Shown here one piece after another: positions 6,154 through 7,828 of a stretch of DNA of 7,828 nucleotides. The notes below the pieces were generated by a model. That model ran no database searches, was not told where the DNA came from, and saw only the letters and a list, made by a program, of their open reading frames with translations. Position 1 is the stretch's first letter; every line of letters starts with the position of its first letter. The position numbers and the translations under genes are program-made. The DNA is from an uncultured Clostridia bacterium (lineage in GTDB: Bacteria > Bacillota > Clostridia > Lachnospirales > CAMVHY01). The stretch spans positions 1 to 7,828 of the forward strand of contig CAMVHY010000058.1 in NCBI GenBank assembly GCA_947167415.1, in the 5' to 3' direction.

Positions 6154-7828
6154 TTACCAAACTGCAATTCTTTTATTCTTTGGCATATACATTTTATTTC
6201 CAGAACTAATTTTATAAGTCTCATAAAATTCATCAAATTGCATAAGTGTAACATTTACTCTTAAATAACATAACGGATGTGGATCAGTCGCAACTCTAGC
6301 AATTATTCCTTCACGCGTTTCAATCATTTTCCAAATATCGGCGTATTTTCTAAAAAACTTATCATAATCAAAATTAGATTTTTCACTCGCAATTCCAAGC
6401 ATTGCTTTAACTCCACCCATATCAGCAATTGCTTCGCCTTGTACCAATTTACCAGAATATTTTTCTCCAGTATCTAAAACTTTAAGCCCATCATAATAAT
6501 CTATTAATTTTTGTGCCCGTTGATTAAAAGCTTGATAATCTTTTTTCGTCCACCAATTTTTAAAATTTCCATCTTTATCAAATTGCGCGCCGTGCGTATC
6601 AAAAGCATGTGATATTTCATGACCAATCACTGTCCCAATCGCAGCATATTTTTCTTCTTGAGACATATCTAATCTATAAATATCATGACCCAAAAAGCCT
6701 GCACAAATATAAATACTATTTTTCTGCGGATCATAAAAAGCATTTGTTAAAATACAAGTCTCCCAAAAATCTTTTTCAACTTTTTGTCCCAAAAGCGATT
6801 TATTATATTCAAATTCAAAATCATCTATTTTTTTTAGCGCATCCAAATAACTATCACTTTGACTTATATTCAAATTTCCATAATCACGCCATTTTTCTGG
6901 ATAAACTGAAAACATTTTTATATGCTCAAGCTTTTCTATCGCTTTATCTTTTGTTTGTTGCGAAAGCCAATCATTTTGCGCAAGCATCTTTTTATAATAA
7001 CTAATTACTTCTTGTATAATTTTATAAATATCTTGTTTTTGTTGCTCATTACAATAATTATCCGTATAAACTTTTGCCATCGGTGACATTAAAAAATTAT
7101 TTATAGACTTAAAAGCTAAATCTTCATCCGACAAACTTTCTTGAATTCCTAATTTTTCATCCTCAAATTTTTGTATCTGGCGAAAAATATCTTCCGTCAA
7201 AAAACTCGAACAATCAACAAGCATGTGCGCCAAAATATAATCTTTTATTAAATCAAGATTTTGACTTACATATAAATCATTTATTTTTTTCAGAACTTGT
7301 GGGAACGGCACTAAATATTTTTCTTGCAAATCAAAATTTTTACTCGACAAAAATTTACTTATATCAAAATTGCTAAATATATTTTTTAACTCGTTAAAAT
7401 CAAGTTCATTATTAATTTTTTTATAAAATTCAGCATCACTTTGTTCTTGTCTCGTCGGAATTTTTTCTGCCAACTGCTTTTCATACTCAAAACAGTTATT
7501 AAAAATTTTTTCTTTTTGATTTGCATATCCCGTTTGCTCCAGCATATAAAAAATTTTTTTGCGCGCTAATTCTGTTTCTTGTTTTCCATTTTCACTTAGC
7601 TTTTTATAATCCGCCGAATCACTTAAAAACATTTCGCCAGTATTAATCGTCAAAATATATTTATTAGCATCATTTAAACTTGTTTCGACACATGCATTTA
7701 AAATCCCGTTGCTCCAAAAATTTTTTTTCTGACTTGTTAAATAATTATTTATTTCATCTATATTTTTTATTTCTATATCTTTTTTTATTTTATCTTGCAA
7801 TTCCTTTATCCCAGTTTCTTTTCTTTTA
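6154..7828 (-). CDS. pepO: M13-family zinc endopeptidase (PepO / neprilysin type), 5' end missing
   Basis: A zinc metallopeptidase that cleaves oligopeptides; bacterial members work in peptide turnover. The window holds its C-terminal ~557 residues. Visible in order: KYILTINTG in the N-terminal half; NAFYDP (near 6730-6747), the M13 substrate-binding motif; GHEISH (6606-6623), the HEXXH zinc site with catalytic Glu; GEAIADMGG (near 6420-6438), supplying the third zinc ligand Glu; DPHPLCYLRVN (near 6260-6290), with the conserved His and Arg; and a C-terminal Trp typical of the family. The frame stays open past TTG 7800 to the edge, and KRKETGIKEL there fits the family, so TTG 7800 is not the start. 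Typical members are about 630-680 residues, so about 70-120 are missing, and a signal anchor cannot be assessed. It is the upstream gene of an operon with the aldo/keto reductase. Confidence 0.93.
   Translation of the reverse strand, partial: KRKETGIKELQDKIKKDIEIKNIDEINNYLTSQKKNFWSNGILNACVETSLNDANKYILTINTGEMFLSDSADYKKLSENGKQETELARKKIFYMLEQTGYANQKEKIFNNCFEYEKQLAEKIPTRQEQSDAEFYKKINNELDFNELKNIFSNFDISKFLSSKNFDLQEKYLVPFPQVLKKINDLYVSQNLDLIKDYILAHMLVDCSSFLTEDIFRQIQKFEDEKLGIQESLSDEDLAFKSINNFLMSPMAKVYTDNYCNEQQKQDIYKIIQEVISYYKKMLAQNDWLSQQTKDKAIEKLEHIKMFSVYPEKWRDYGNLNISQSDSYLDALKKIDDFEFEYNKSLLGQKVEKDFWETCILTNAFYDPQKNSIYICAGFLGHDIYRLDMSQEEKYAAIGTVIGHEISHAFDTHGAQFDKDGNFKNWWTKKDYQAFNQRAQKLIDYYDGLKVLDTGEKYSGKLVQGEAIADMGGVKAMLGIASEKSNFDYDKFFRKYADIWKMIETREGIIARVATDPHPLCYLRVNVTLMQFDEFYETYKISSGNKMYMPKNKRIAVW

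Noticed and set aside
6609..7004. 131-codon plus-strand frame inside the M13 gene
   Set aside because: It is antisense to a well-supported peptidase gene. Its composition is that of a shadow frame (rich in His, Tyr, Lys and Phe) and it has no ribosome binding site.

Overview
The window comes from a very AT-rich bacterial chromosome. By eye the GC content is roughly 30%, with AAA, AAT, ATT and TTT codons dominating. AAGGAG-type ribosome binding sites, hairpin-plus-T-tract terminators and standard TGA, TAA and TGG usage point to a low-GC member of the Bacillota (Clostridia or Negativicutes-like). The sequence does not fix the taxon.

Layout, left to right. (1) 66-2263, plus strand: a transcription unit with a candidate extended -10 promoter, a complete GH13 alpha-glycosidase of the neopullulanase/cyclomaltodextrinase type (best start ATG 129) and its terminator. 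(2) 2240-4248: an accessory-looking module. A 551-residue protein of unknown function with a membrane hairpin near its C-terminus has its own strong promoter. It is bracketed by two near-identical direct repeats of about 77 bp, each consisting of a terminator hairpin plus a conserved 53-bp tail. (3) 4249-5088: an 840-bp IS5-family insertion sequence (IS427-group-like) with recognisable inverted ends and a TA duplication. Its minus-strand transposase is ruined by frameshifts and stop codons. (4) 5089-5200: AT-rich spacer with an orphan sequence resembling an end of the same IS. (5) 5201-7828, minus strand: the end of an operon encoding an M13 zinc endopeptidase (PepO/neprilysin type, running off the right edge) and, 30 bp downstream, a complete aldo/keto reductase followed by a terminator.

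The GH13 enzyme breaks down alpha-glucan oligosaccharides. The reductase and peptidase are general metabolic or peptide-turnover enzymes with no evident functional link to it. The less ordinary part is the middle: an unknown membrane-anchored protein between duplicated terminator repeats, with a dead IS starting exactly where the second repeat stops matching. This looks like a small plasticity site between two convergent housekeeping units. I found no CRISPR array, tRNA, rRNA, riboswitch or recognisable defence or secretion system.
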